From: Biscogniauxia marginata
Taxonomy: Eukaryota > Ascomycota > Sordariomycetes > Xylariales > Xylariaceae
DNA length: 64,000 nt
NCBI GenBank assembly: GCA_022695795.1
Contig: MU404065.1
Coordinates: 434,001 to 498,000, forward strand
Direction of reading: 5' to 3'
Part shown: piece after piece, positions 45,146 to 58,332 of the stretch
How the letters are laid out: every line of letters starts with the position of its first letter
Position numbering within the stretch: position 1 is the first letter of the stretch
The notes under the pieces: model-generated
Database searches by the model: none
Seen by the model: only the letters and a program-made list of their open reading frames with translations
Told to the model about the DNA's origin: nothing
Program-made: the position numbers and the translations under genes

Positions 45146-48100
45146 GAGAGATGGGGCAGACGAGGGATACAGGAATAGAATTGTGTGCCCGACGGCTGCC
45201 CAAAAAACTAGGGGCTCTCTTTCTGACTAAGGTAATACCTAGGGGAGTTGTAGGTAGCAGGAAATGAACGGGCAGCCAAGGGCCATCCTTTTATCAGTTC
45301 TTTCCAGCTGCTCCGTTTGCTCTAAAGCTGGGACGAGGAATTCGGTTGGAGCGATCCAATAATCCAGGCTAGCCCTTCCCGTAGGAACCGACAGTTGAAT
45401 TCATAGAAGGGACAGGCTGCTAGCTGTGCCAGTTGGTATCAAGGGAATCCCAGATAATCCGTGGCGGCTGCCGACAGCACCGAAGGCTTTTGCTTAGCGG
45501 CAGGCTTACTTCACCGGCGGGGGTTTCCTTGACCGGTCTGAAGCCCCAGTTGGCCCAGCTCCAGCGGGATTTGCCTCGATAGTTGAATACCTGGAGCAAT
45601 AACGTGGAATAAGGGGGAGGGGCAGATACTTGCTTTGATCACGTTCGCCCAGCTCATGCCATCTCGACACACTTCCCGTCCCTGCATAAATAGACCACCA
45701 GGACCCCCAATATCTTCTTTCTATCTTTGGATGCCTGGGAGGTTGAGTCACCTGAGCCATGAGTACATGACGTGAAGAGACGGTCATGGATGCCGGCCAT
45801 TCACAGGCGTAGTCTGTGCTGTGGAATACTGTCCGGATTATTGACCGGATGCAGCCACTCTGCAATCAATGCTGCTGCAGCGCAGGCCGGAGAGAAAGGA
45901 ATTCTCATTTATCGTGATTGGCTAAAGTCCCTACTCTTTTCTGACAGCAAACATAGTAGCAATGCGTACCAAAGCCGGAATTGTGTATGGGTTTTGGGGT
46001 TTGAGCCCGACTCCCCTCAAAGCAGATGCCCTTGTCAACTATTGTGGGCGTCCGTCACCTTCGCTTTTGCCCCGGATGGTCAATCAAAGCTGCTGATCTA
46101 ATAGTTACGCGGGTCTTTGTTCACCAAACTCGTCACCGAGTTGCCGGGGGTGTGATGGTTGTAAGGGTTGAGTGTTTTGCGGTAGGGCCCCTTATTAGTT
46201 CAGCGGTTAACATCAAAGTTTGACGGATGCTGGTCAACTGAGAATAATTTGATAGGAAGAGGAAAATTCCTCGGCGGAATCCCGAAAACTTACCCAGGTG
46301 GTCAGATACAAAATACACAGGAAACTGTCATATACTTAGTAATGAAACGTGATGATTCTAGGATCTAGGTTTATACTTACCCCTGCAAGCTTGGTCGGGT
46401 TGCCAAGTCGTATTTTGCTAGGGTCTTTTTATTTTGTACCCAGTTTTGTAGCGTGGACTCTTCCGAGAGAGACAGAATTTTGGTTGTTGACTTCAACGCA
46501 AGTGAAAGCAGTACACTAATATGAAAAGTCATTCTCTGGGAAGAGGTGGAAGAATCTGGAAAACCCCTTCCGGGCGGTGGTCTTATAAGTGCGGCTCAGC
46601 GAGTAGAAATATTTCAAGGCCGTTATGAGACGGGAAGGATTGCGGGATTTTCTATCGGCTGTCGTTGAGAGCTTCGGAAGAGCCTCGTCTGGAAGTATGA
46701 ATAATAAGGCGTAGACATGCAGCGGGCTCGGCCCGGCTCTAGGCCAGAACCAATTTCCCTGCTCCGATGCCCGAAGCCATGCGGCAGCTCGGCTGGAACT
46801 TACCTCGCCGCTCTTTGTTGATAGATTAAACTATTAGACTACTAGGACACAATTATATCTATCAACACCCGAGTCCATTCCCCTTTCTAGAGGAAATAAC
46901 CTACCAATATTCTGCAATCTAGCATCCCGTGGTATGTATCTTGAATTTTTTATGTATATTAGACCGTGCGGCTTCACGTTCTCAGTGAGGCCCGGGGTCA
47001 ACTTCGGACGTTGTGGGTCCTGGTTCCGGGGGAAGTGTGTGATACGAGATGGACGAGATGGACTTTCCAGAGCTGGACCCTACTAGTATATGGTTATGTA
47101 GTTGGACTACCTATAACTCAAGGCTATTGCCATAACTATGCAAAAGTGGTATAATCGAGGTGGATGTTCACCTTGGTAGTGTGCCGATTTGATACTGTTG
47201 GTTTTATGTATATCGAGTAAACTGTACCTAGCATCAGCTTGAGCCGTGCAACTGACCCTGGCGACATTGGCGGCGGTGCCAGCCAGTTCGACGAGAGGAG
47301 CATTAGCCTAGATGGCAGATCCATATTCGGACAGGCCAAGCTCTTCTGGAATTAAAAAGCGGATCGATCTTCAAACAGGTAACGCCCCTATTCTCCATAA
47401 GGCTGGTTCGTATGGAGTGGAAATAGGATTTTGTGACCTGTCAGTTTCGACTCTTTAGAGTTTACATGTGGTCCATAAGACCTTTCCGCATGCAGTCTAA
47501 CTATCACATATCACGAAGTTTATCTCGGGCCCAAATCGACTTTGTTTGAAGCAATACCACCACGTGGCAACGCACTCTACAAGAACATGGGGGGTTCAAG
47601 TTTGGTTCTAGCCCTGAAGTGTGTTCAGCGAGAGTGCTTTGGCGTCATGTACGCAAGCCCCCTTCGACGAGACCACCAATCTATAGTTTTCATCAGTCAC
47701 ATCGAGACCTTCGAACGACATGGGCGCGGTCCACTTCCAAGTAGAGCTGAATCCCACGCCAGACTAGTTACGTCTACGAAGCCTTCTACATTCTCCTATA
47801 CATCTGACCGTGACAAACAATATCTATATCCGACCGGTGAGTATATTCCACAGGGTGTAGATATAGTCAATCCGTAGAGACAAGGAGTTGCCACACCATA
47901 TGTATGTAGTCAGTACGTAGACCCGCTACGAAGCCTGACTGAAAGGTGGTAAAATTTTTTTCCCCATCACCTCCAGCCAGGCCATCCTCGGTATCCGGGA
48001 AGTCCTGATGGTTCGCATCATCTGCATAACTACTGCGAGAACCTCCGCATTTCGCAGACAGACCAACGCAGGCACGGAATGATGTAAACCCGACCTCACG

Positions 48101-51100
48101 GAAAGTCTAGATATGTGATGTAGTCGGGATTGATTGGAGAGGCGCTCGGGTTCATAAACTGAACCCAATCTAGATGGCTATCTCCTCCCCGACATGTTCC
48201 GAAGCATTGTAGCGTAGTGCCAATAGTCTGTCTACCAATAGTCTGTCGACCTATAGGTAGGCGTCGCTTTCTCTGGTTGTTTGGTCGCCGCTTATCTCTG
48301 GACGTTGTGTGACTGACCACCTAGGCATTTTATGACACCGGTATGGCTTACACGTCCATATCCGGAAGGCGACTGTCCTTACCGGTCGAAGGCGTAGCTG
48401 CACGAGGCTCCGTCGACACCAAGCTAGAGAAGGCGGTCAGATCAAGTACTCTATCGTAAGCCTCGTCTCGCCAGTAATGGCGCGCGCCACGTTGCATGCG
48501 AGCGGCGATCATCAGGCGGTCAGTCGAGCCCATGGCGGGTCTCGATGTCGCACAGGCTTCTAGAAGCCGATCCTACAGGGGGGCAGTTTATCAGGTTGGG
48601 AATATAGTGTAGTGTAGTATGTATAAGTATACATGAGGTAATGATCATAGTTTCTGCTGGGTCCATTGTTGAGCTATATTAGTTTAGGTATGATATATAT
48701 TCGACGCATCCGAGCTAGGGGTAAGCTCTGTGCATATATGACGTATATGCAATCGCGGCAGCCTCTGTGGGATATATGCAAATAAGCAGCCTACATCACT
48801 CGGCATGGAGCACGGGGCAAGGGTCCCGATGATTATTATGTGCGCCAGAACGGGAACTATGCCTAGTGCCCCGCAGAGGGATTCTTTTTGACAACTGAGA
48901 CAGCTTGATGGGGATCGGGTAGTGGGGATCCGGTGGGGTAAAGCCCCTCTGACCGACTCTGTGGCTTGACTGGAGCAAGCTTAATATAGGCTTGTTAGGT
49001 TCCATTCCATTGTCTCTTATAAATCTTTTTTTTTTCTCTCTGCTCCCTCATCGCTGTCAATGTCGACCCCTCCCAGCCCCGTTCTCGATTAAGTCATCGG
49101 AATTCATTCCTTCTAACAGGCGCACGACACGTATTTCCTCGCGAACGTCGTTGCCCGGGGTATCAACGTGCTCATGTTAGCATGAACCGAGTCGCATGGA
49201 CATTGGTGTCTCTTCTTCACCGACTGAAGCGAGCACGGCTTGAGGCTCACTTTGTACGCACGCAGTATAGCATGTCACGAGGGCATTGGTGAGAAAGCGT
49301 CACTATGCCAGTTGGGATAGCGGGATCACGCCACGATCACCAGCCAATTACCCGATGGAGCCCACCCCTACCCTGTATGCTGCCATGTCGCCGTCGGGAT
49401 AGGCCCCCAAAGCCGCTCGAAACGTACTAGCCTGGCTTGTCTGTGTCTTGCGGCATTGTTCGCCTCTCCATCTGCCATCGACTATCAATTCACTTGCTAG
49501 GTACCGTACAGTAGTCCACAGCCACCATCTCCTATGACTGCCTGTTCATGACGGTATATCCTCTGGTTGCTCGCCTGGCTGCGCAGAGAAAATACCGCCA
49601 CCAAGCAGGCACGGAGGCTCCCTTCCGGTAGGTTCGGCACACGGGACCGATGTTTGGGGGTTTGACCGGTCCTCCGCACGGACAGAGGAAGCCTCAGCTT
49701 AGTTTGCGACGATGTCTCCAAGTCGAGCCGGAGGAGGGAGCCCAACCTACCCAAATTGGTGCTGGCATGCTGTAGTCAAATCCGATGACATACCTATTAT
49801 TAAGACCCGCCTCGACGGCACCAACGTCATATTTCTTCACACCTTGTGCACTGCCTTCTCTCCTGTGGTTGGCTCTCACGTCGACGCGTGCGATGGTAGA
49901 TATATCGGGTTGTGTAAGCGATAGGGATTCGTTGAGCACAGGTCATTTGACCCGTGCGTCAGGCATTTTGATTTGCTTGATGCAAAAGATACAAATGCCA
50001 TGTCCATCGTCCAGTCCCGTACGACGCCAGTTGGCGGTCGGTGGGTACAGGCAATTTAGTAGTTTGCCAGAGCTGGCAAGTGAGCACCAGCCAAGATGCT
50101 GTAAGTGGTGCAAGGCTCGCCATGCCGTACCATGCGGTGCCATACCGCCCGCATACGTATGCCTCACCCTCAATGCCTGACGATAACGATAGCATTTTCT
50201 GACTAATGATTGCACGCAACTGAAGAGATTAAACAGAGATGATAGGTAAGCTGATATCCCTGGAAGAGGGGAGGGGGGCGCGAAAGATTGATAAATAAAA
50301 ATTGAAAAGGGGAGAAAATTAATTTAAGATAATAATAGTATCGATCATATGGGTAGTACCTTAGGTAGTAGTGTGAGCGAAAGCTGAAGCTTAGGTAGGT
50401 ATAAGTCGATATCAATAGCCTGCCACCGTGCGGTACGTAGCGGGCGAGTTACATACATGACAGGGGGGGGTTGCTTCGTACAGGCAGCATAAAATGCAGA
50501 CGACTCGACTTATCTTTACCTTATCGATACAACACGGTTATTATAGCCCCCCCTTGACCCCAGTCTGTCATACCTGTCAGTCCACTCAGCGTGGGTCATT
50601 TCGACCAGGCTAGGTCCCGTCCCTGTCGCCCTGCCGTGGACTTGAGGGAAAAATTCGGACCCTTTTCCCGTACAGTTGGGTATTTTCTCCTCTCTTCCCA
50701 CCGTCGCTCATGTATGTAAGGCATTACTCTGCGGTCAGCACAAGGTTTTTTTTTTTTTATCTGTCCGATTTTCAATTGCTCTAAAAGCTGCTAGTCGTAC
50801 AAAGGGGGGCGATCCTGAATTTATCTTCCCCCCTCTTTTTAAACCGGTCAAGGACCGGCTCGACGGCCGCTGTGGACCTCTTCACCGAGTCTCTTCGCAA
50901 AACCAGGACGGCACTCTCTCCCTTCCAATCACCATTGTTTCCGTTGTCGTCGCGGCAGCACAAACTTGTGTGTTTCTCCTGGTCTCCCCTTGGCTTCCCG
51001 CTCGTCGCTGCTAATCCAGCCCCTTCTCATTAGATTGATTCCTTCGAGTCCGCGGGAGACTCCTCCGCGCATAGCATAGCATAGCACAGCACAGCACAAC

Positions 51101-51434
51101 ACAGCACAACACAAAGTACAAGCACAGAGCACACCGCAGCGCCGCGCAGCGCAGCACAAAGACGCAGTCGTATTCGCGCTTCCCATGATCCCGGCTGTCT
51201 CATTTGTGGGCAATGGCATTCGTGAGACCTTGACCTTGACCTCGGGCTTCTTCTTCTCACCCCTCCCCCTTCCGACGCGGGTGAGGCGCAACATCGTCCT
51301 AGCGTGTTGCTGTTCTTGTTCTTGTCCATCTGATGTACACTTGGAAGCACGCCCACGTACACACACCCTGCCCTACGTCGCTGCTCTTTTGTCCAACACA
51401 CCCTCTACGTACGTAGACGCTTAAGTAACGCGCA
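45146..51434. other. 6.3-kb gene-poor region
   Basis: No intact gene is recognised. A 132-codon open stretch at 47479-47877 on the plus strand is discussed among the findings. A 15-base tandem duplication CCAATAGTCTGTC(T/G)A lies at 48220-48249. The right end (50.9-51.4 kb) is pyrimidine-rich leader or promoter DNA of the zinc-cluster gene, with AGCATAGCACAGCACAAC-type repeats at 51069-51113. Confidence 0.35.
51069..51113. repeat. AGCAYAGC short tandem repeats in leader region
   Basis: Imperfect 5-base AGCAT/AGCAC/AACAC units run for about 45 bases, roughly 320 bases upstream of the zinc-cluster gene start. It is probably within the promoter or 5' UTR. Confidence 0.7.
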
Positions 51435-54253
51435 ATGGTAAGATCTTCCTTCCCACGTTCTTACCAGGTTTCCCTCCCCGAAACCGCCTTATTACATATT
51501 CTTCTGCCTACCTGCAATCTATTGACTCGCGAATAGAATAATCCTAATCTCAGAAAACGCCGGCCCTATGGCCACGAGGACGCCCCTGCGGTGCCAGTGC
51601 CCCAGGATGCTTGGCCCTCTGATTCTGCCGCCGTCTCTCGCGCGGAGCCCTTCTCCGACCATGAACTACTTATACTACACCAGGCTTCCTCCATTCTCAA
51701 ATGTTCTATCTCCCAACTGCTCGTTCTTAACAAAAATTCCCATCTTCACCATCCCTACCCAGCAGCCCCCACCTCTTACGCCACCTCCAGCAAGAGGCCA
51801 CGGCTAAGCACAGACGTTGCACCAATGTCCTCTCAAGAGAAGCCTTCGCCCTCGGGTCAAGACGCTCCTGATCATCATCCTCATCAACCCGAGGCCGTAC
51901 CTGGCGGCTTCTCTTTAGGAGCTGAGAGTTCCCGCCTTGCACATTATTTTTCCAATTTCTCCGTGTGCTCTCCATGTACAACATGTGAGCCTCAAGGTCT
52001 GTACTTATACTAACAAATCAAAGTCCGTTAAATCCATACTGAGACGGGTCTAGGTTACACTGGGATACCTACTACGGCCTCTTATAGCTACGCGCAGGGG
52101 CGGCCTTTTTTCGACCCTAAGTCACCACCTCATGCAATGCCCGGTAGTTTACCTCCAGATCAACCAAACGTCTTTGCCTGTGATGAATCTATTGTAGCTC
52201 AGCCCATGATGCCGACCTATCCCGTTATGCAGCCAAACAGACCTATGTCAATTCAACCAACTACAAGTAGTGAGGGTATGGTGTACCCCGAGACTGTTCC
52301 GAGCCAGCGATATCTCAGCCGGCCGGAAATTCAACATGAATCTCCTGTTTCAGCCAACAATCACGTGATAGGGTCTCATGTCTACAATAATGCCCCACCG
52401 GTTGAGAATTCTAAGGAACCAGGGAGACGATATGGCATAGTCCGGGGAGGTTTGCCCTCAGAGCCTGACAGGGCCCAGGGACTTAGCCAGTCTCGAGATC
52501 TAGACATCATCCAGTCCAACCAGCGACCCCCTCCGGCAAGAAGGGGACCGTTCAGATCAAATGATGATAGGGAAAAGACGGCCGAAACACGCAGGATCGG
52601 CTCCTGTATTCGCTGTCGTATGCAACGCATACGTGTAAGTTAACCGGCCGTCTCGGTTGTTTCACACACCACGTGGAAGACTCGTCTTACTAAATTGTTC
52701 TTATAGTGCGAGACTAACCCCACAGACAAGCACGGGGCCTGTCTGACTTGCCAGAGAGTGTCGAACGTAAAGGTCTGGAGAATGCCGTGCCTTCGCTATA
52801 AGATCACCGACGTTAAGCTCTTCAAGCCTGGTCAAGTCAAGGGATATGAATGGACTCGAAGATGGGTAGAAGGCATTGCCGATGACATCTCGCAGTGGGC
52901 CTCGATGGAAATCAAGAGCGTGAAGGTGACTGAAGGATATACTGACCAGCCGATTGAGCTTCGAGTCCGTCAATTCATCCCACAAGAGGGGGATGCGCTC
53001 GAGCGAACGTGGGTCTATGAAGGGGTTAGAAAAAGAGTTTCGATTCCCGCATACGCTATAGTAAATCTCGAGGAGGCAAAGGGGGTTTATTCCAGCTATA
53101 TTCACCGGGGAATATTTGAGTGTTGCAAGAAGGTCCTCAAGGGAAAAGAGAAACTACTAATGGCAACATACATTGCCGCAATCAAGGCCGCGCGAGACCC
53201 GGCTATCGACGAGAAAGAACGAGACCTCCTAAGGAAGGCACTCCAACTCTGGATGGCCATTCGCTTGACTACCAAATCGACCATCATCGTTGGCGAAGAG
53301 ACTCTAGGCATGCCTCGTGATATAATGGACGAGACGAGCCCGCTCCAAGGATGTATTCCTCTGCCGCCGGTCATGGGCGCGCAGATCGAGCTCGTTCTAA
53401 TTCATCAAATTCAGTCTAGTCTTCGACGAGAAATGCTGGAGAATCTGCAAGCTATGACACAGGCCAACAAACATCAAACGTGGTTCACCACATACCTCAT
53501 AACATTTATGCTGCTGCACAACGTGGCTCTCCTTTGCCAGCACGATGCCGGGTACGCCCGCAAACACGGAATCAAGGTAGGTGTAAGGAATTCCCAAATA
53601 AGAGAGTGCAATTGCGCAAAATCACTGCGCCAGGCAGACTCTTGTTTTCATTTGCGCCAGGCCTGACTGACGTTTGCGATCCAGAAACGATTTGCAAGAG
53701 AAGATATGGTTAGGGAGTACCAAATGGGTAAGTTTGATCAGCTAGCCCAAGATCTTTTGTGGTTCCTTTATATCTCGTAATGCAACCTCTGGCGCATTCT
53801 GACCACGTCCGATAGGCGCGAACATTCTGTTGGCATACTTCCACTACTGCAATAAAGGTACAGCAACCCATGGCGCAGACAGGTACAGAATGCTGACACG
53901 CAAACAGGAATATACCCATTCTCTGCAGAGTGCAAGGAGCAGGACTTGAAAACGTTAGCTGAGCTAGATGAGGCTAAAACTCACTTCATCAAGCTCACGA
54001 GGACTAACATTGAGAACCACAGTAAGGCATCCCCCGTCAAGTATATGTGTGGCAGTCGCTTGGAATCCTTGCCGGGGCACGAAAACAAGGCGGAAGGGAA
54101 GAAACAAAAGATACGCTGTAAAAGTGGATTGCTGACTTGTACATGCTAGAAAAACAATGGGCAAAGATCCGACAGAGTAACGATTACGAAAACGATTTCT
54201 ACTATATAAGTCAACTATTCGAGGAAAATTGGCTGCCGCAGCCGACGATCTGA
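51435..54253 (+). CDS. Zn(2)Cys(6) transcription factor with ATG-only first exon
   Basis: Eight exons are proposed: 51435-51437, 51537-51984, 52054-52634, 52707-53576, 53685-53727, 53816-53857, 53908-54021 and 54150-54253. Phases close to 734 residues. The first exon would be the ATG alone, followed by GTAAGA and a 99-nt intron. The zinc cluster lies far inside the protein: Cys335, Cys338, Cys345, Cys356, Cys359 and Cys372 (CIRCRMQRIR-CETNPTDKHGACLTC ... WRMPC), split by an intron just before Cys345. The 330 residues before it are disordered and Pro/Ser-rich. VKLFKPGQVKGYEWTRRW follows the cluster, a feature of a fungal subgroup with non-canonical spacing before the sixth Cys. The end, NDYENDFYYISQLFEENW, also fits that subgroup. 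It is predicted to bind DNA in the nucleus; target genes are unknown. Small exons 5 and 6 (about 42 nt) are supported by phase and protein continuity only. Confidence 0.75.
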
Positions 54254-56510
54254 ATTCTCTATCCTTCCCGCTATACCATGTCCGCACGACGCATTTGCAC
54301 GGGATTTTCCAGGTAAAGAAAGAGGGGACGTTGAGCGCATGGGAATTGCGATCAAGAAAAAAAGTTGCACACGAGAATGAAAGGTGTAGTCGCGAGCCGT
54401 GGCTGGAGGGATGGAGAGAGAGGGGGAGAGAGACGGGAGAGAGAGAAAGAGAGAGAGAGGAATGCGAAGGGAGAAGCGTTGGCGCATGCAACTACACTTG
54501 CATTGCGTCAAGCATGAAAGCGAAAGCAGTAAAGCGCGTCCCATCGGTTGGCGGTTGCGATCGGCGGAAGCACAGTTCCAAGGCCGGTGAGATAGTCAAG
54601 AAATGCAAGTTTGACTGGAGGAAGTTGCGAAATAATCAGAATTGAAGACGAAAGAAAGGTTCTACATCGGGAGCACATAGCCGCTTGAAAAAAAAATCTG
54701 TACAGCCAGCCAGGCCTTTGTGTCACGACGGCTCTGTCACGGGCCGAGCCTTTTCTTTTCCTGTCTCTCCCAAGTTCTTTTTCTTCAGCAGAGGGGACCA
54801 ATGACAGAGGGGGGGTGAGTCTCGGGATTGGACATGAAGATAAGTAGGTACCTCCCTACATACAGCACCTGCCTCCTAAAGGCTGGCAAGGGTTGGGGGA
54901 GAGTGCGGGCCAAGAATTACATAGGTAGCCGCCAGAAGTCCCGACCCGTCAAGTCCCCCACAAGACGGTGCTGCTACTGCCGCTGTTGCTGTTGTTGCTG
55001 CTGCCGCTGCTGCCTGCAGGTTGCCTCGAGGTTGCCTTTTCATTGCTCGTCAAACCACGTCTTGCATACCATGTTACCATTACCTTATGGGTATTTCCTT
55101 CAGGCACGACCGCCCACTCAGGCAAGCACCTCGAATCTTCCCCGGCAGCGCAGCAGGCAATCGAGCTAATCAACATGCTAGTCGTTCATGATTGCCAAGT
55201 TGACGGGGCATCGACCCCGCCAACCCGGTCACAACCAGCTGCACAAGACTGGGGTCGGTCTGCATGTGTCTTCGCTCTCTCGACCCTTGCAGGAGCGCAC
55301 GCCCCCAGCCTCGAGAGAGCCGTCGATTTTTAAACCACCACCCCCGGTGTTGGGAAAAACAAGAACCAGAGGGCGACAAGCCAGGTACCTCTACTAGTAC
55401 CTGAGAAGGAAGATTAATAATAAAACAAAGAAAACCAAAAGCCCCAAGAGATACATAGAAATGCTTGATGAGGCTCCTTCAGGGTGGAGAACGCCTATCC
55501 GGGCCTAGACAACCTCTCCACGAGACGAGAGCCCTCTGCTATCGACCCGGACGCAGTCCTGGTCCCCAGTAGCCAGGGATCACCCTTTCGTGGCACTGCG
55601 AGGCGCAGGTGTGTGCACGCGTCCGCCTCAATAAGCAAAAGGACGACCGGCCTCGACTGAGCATCGTCATCCTTCCCTCTGCCATGCATCGTCAGATATG
55701 CCTTCCGCAAGCTAAGAATACAACAACGTGGACGCGGCTCCTGGGCCCTTGCGGATTGTGTGCGACATCTGCGCGGCAGCAACCTCCTCGGATTAGCTAG
55801 CCACCACGTATGTCTAAGTGGTAGAAGCCGTGCGCGCGATCATCATAGGCCGACCTTCCTGGACTCAATGCTTGCTGCTGTCTTACATCGGGTTGGGAAT
55901 GAACTGTTGGGTAGTGCCTTGCTTGTCTACTTGCCTGCCTGCCAGTCCTGCCCGTCCTCCCTCCTCCGTCCTGTCGTGCCTGCGCTTGGGCGAGTCGGTG
56001 ACTATCCATCAAGGTCTTGGATGCCGGCAGCTCCCTCCTCCATCCCCAAGAGCATCACACGCGCCCGGGTATTTGCGTGGCACCTAGCTGCTTCTCGTCT
56101 TCACGCAAACCGCCCATATGGCAGCAGTCGAGGCCAGCAGCAGCATAGTCCCTTCCCGCAGAGGCCGGCCCTGCAACGTATTTATGAAGGACGCTTCACG
56201 CCAGACTTCGACTCGTCTTCTCGACCACAACTACAACAACAACCACCTTGCTCTAGATCTGTCCAAGTTCCCAAGACCTCTTTTGGCCCTCATTCTCACG
56301 CTCGTTGAACATCGTCTAGACTATCTTCTCACTCCCTGTTGTACCATATTCCCATTCTTGCCGTTGTGCACCCCCAGGCCGAATCAGTACCGCCGCCAGC
56401 ATCTCCAGCCAGTCGAGCCCAGGACCGAGCATCGCCCAGCAGCTTTCACAATAGGCACGTCTGTCACATGGTTTGCCTTTGAGCATGGCTAACATCTAAG
56501 CCTCACAGCT
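54254..56510. other. intergenic, 2.3 kb, no gene seen
   Basis: Contains a GA-rich tract at about 54410-54465, a CTG/CTGCCGC-rich stretch near 54970-55020, and pyrimidine-rich DNA leading to the dioxygenase start. Open frames of up to 182 codons (55760-56308) have no family match and are probably chance. Confidence 0.35.
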
Positions 56511-57908
56511 ATGGATTTCCGCAGCACAGGACCCGTCTTGACCCCCAGTCAGGCCGATGCCATTCTGGCCGAGCCTCCATACGGCCTGCACTCGAGGCCC
56601 ACCTCTGATGGCTCGCGGGACATCCCAAGCGGCTATCCAGCCGTCCTGAATGGCAAGTCCGCTTGGTCTGGGGCCGATTTCGACCACCAGACCGACTTCG
56701 TCTATCATCTAACCGAGCCGGAGCTAGTGGAGATCCGCTCCGCCAAGGATCTCTTCAAAGGTATCCCCCCATCGATTCTACTTTGCCTCACGTGAAAGCT
56801 AATTCGAAATTCAGCCAAGGAGCTAGATGGAGATCTTGTCAGTCGTGACAATTTCCCCCTTCCTACGCTGGGACCGAAGCTGGACCAGCTCAGTCGGGAG
56901 ATCTACGGTGGCAGAGGCTTCTGCGTTGTCCGTGGTATCAAGCCGGAGGACTACTCGGTCGAAGACCTTACTCTTATCTGGCTCGGAGTCCAGGCATATA
57001 TCGCGGACCAGCAAGGCTGCCAAGATGATCGAGGCAACATGCTAGGTAGGGACACTAGTGTGCATCCTCACAGTTTCTCTTAACTAACATGGGTCACAGT
57101 TCACATCATCGCTGACAACTCGAACGAGATCAAGTTGGGCCACCACCGCCACTCGACCTCTGCTATTGTAAGCCAACCCGGATTGAACCAAGGGTGTCTC
57201 TTGCGGATCTAACTCTGGTGTTTAGTCCTTCCACAATGAGGAATCCGGCGATGTTATTAGCTGGCTTACCCGCAGCACCGCGACGGCCGGCGGCAGATGC
57301 ATCATCGCCCCTGTCCACACAATATACAACATCCTGGCAGCGCATCGCCCCGACATTATTCGCACGCTCGCCAAATCCGATTGGCCGGTTGCTCTGTAAG
57401 CTTACCACCTATAGGCTAGGGCTTGTTGATAGAGTGGAGCTGATCATTACCTATCTCTATTAGGCCGCATTTCCAATGCCGACCGTTGATCTTCTATCAC
57501 GAGTCAAAGCTGATCATGAACTTCGGCCGCACCCCTTTGATGGGCAATGCAGTCCATCCCCGACCTGAGCATCTCCCCAAGCTCAACGAACGCCAGCGCG
57601 AGGCGCTCGACATGGTGGAGGCTATTGCCCAGGCAGTTCAGTTGGACATTCAGACGCAAGCTGGCGACATGCACTTCATCAACAACTTCACTGTTCTCCA
57701 CCGACGAGAGGGATTCGTCAATGGCGCAGGCCCCCAGGAGAAGCGACACTTGGTCCGCATGAGATTACGCAGCTCGCATCTCGGATGGGCCTTACCAGAC
57801 GACCTGAAGCGCGAATGGGCCGATGCATTTGAAAGTGACACGTGCAAGACATGGCACGTAGAGCCGATGCCCGGCGATGCTTTTCCGCTTCGTAAGTACA
57901 CGAACTAA
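56511..57908 (+). CDS. TauD/TfdA-family Fe(II)/2-oxoglutarate dioxygenase
   Basis: Five exons, 56511-56760, 56815-57045, 57100-57167, 57226-57395 and 57464-57908, give 387 residues. The N-terminal part ends in KAKELDGDLVSRDNF, and GGRGFCVVRGIKPEDYSVEDL opens the jelly-roll core. The first metal pair is probably HNE (His186, Glu188, a HxE variant of HxD), and the distal His is His319 in NNFTVLHRREGF; the next arginines would bind 2-oxoglutarate. GHHRHSTSAISFHNEESGDVISWL is the conserved segment around the first site. The last residues, HVEPMPGDAFPLRKYTN, match the usual ending of fungal TauD-like proteins. Such enzymes hydroxylate sulfonates, amino acid derivatives or pathway intermediates; the substrate is not predictable. 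No sulfonate gene is adjacent; the sulfate permease is 20 kb away. Confidence 0.85.
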
Positions 57909-58304
57909 ATTCGAAGCTACTATACCCCACAACGTACACTTCTACTATCTCGACGGGTTTCCGGCGGAGCAGGGTGTGACTAGCATGGAGTTCAGGCTTC
58001 ACGGGGGGTTACTACGCAAAAAGTTCAACTAAGTTTGTGTTTTTATTCTTCTTTTCTTGGTACACAGGTTGTTGTTTCACTATGACTTTCCCGAAATTAA
58101 GTATTCGGTATATTGAGGTGGAGGATAGGAAGGGCCCGAGTATACTGGTCCTGTTTTGTCTGTACCTATTAAACGATCATCACGGTAGAAGTGGAAGAAG
58201 CACTATGCTCTCCACTTTATAATACGAATTGGTTTTCTTGCATCAGACATAAATTACAAGTCACCTCGGCGCTTGCACTGATACATGCGTATATAGCAGC
58301 TCTT

Positions 58305-58332
58305 TTTCTTTCTTTCTTTCTTTCTTTCTTTC
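58305..58332. repeat. (TTTC)n microsatellite
   Basis: About seven uninterrupted TTTC units lie 400 bases downstream of the dioxygenase gene, followed by a T run. It is a simple repeat of no assigned function. Confidence 0.9.

Noticed and set aside
55760..56308. 182-codon plus-strand frame
   Set aside because: No recognisable domain, overlaps frames on both strands, Ser/Pro/Arg-rich by base composition.
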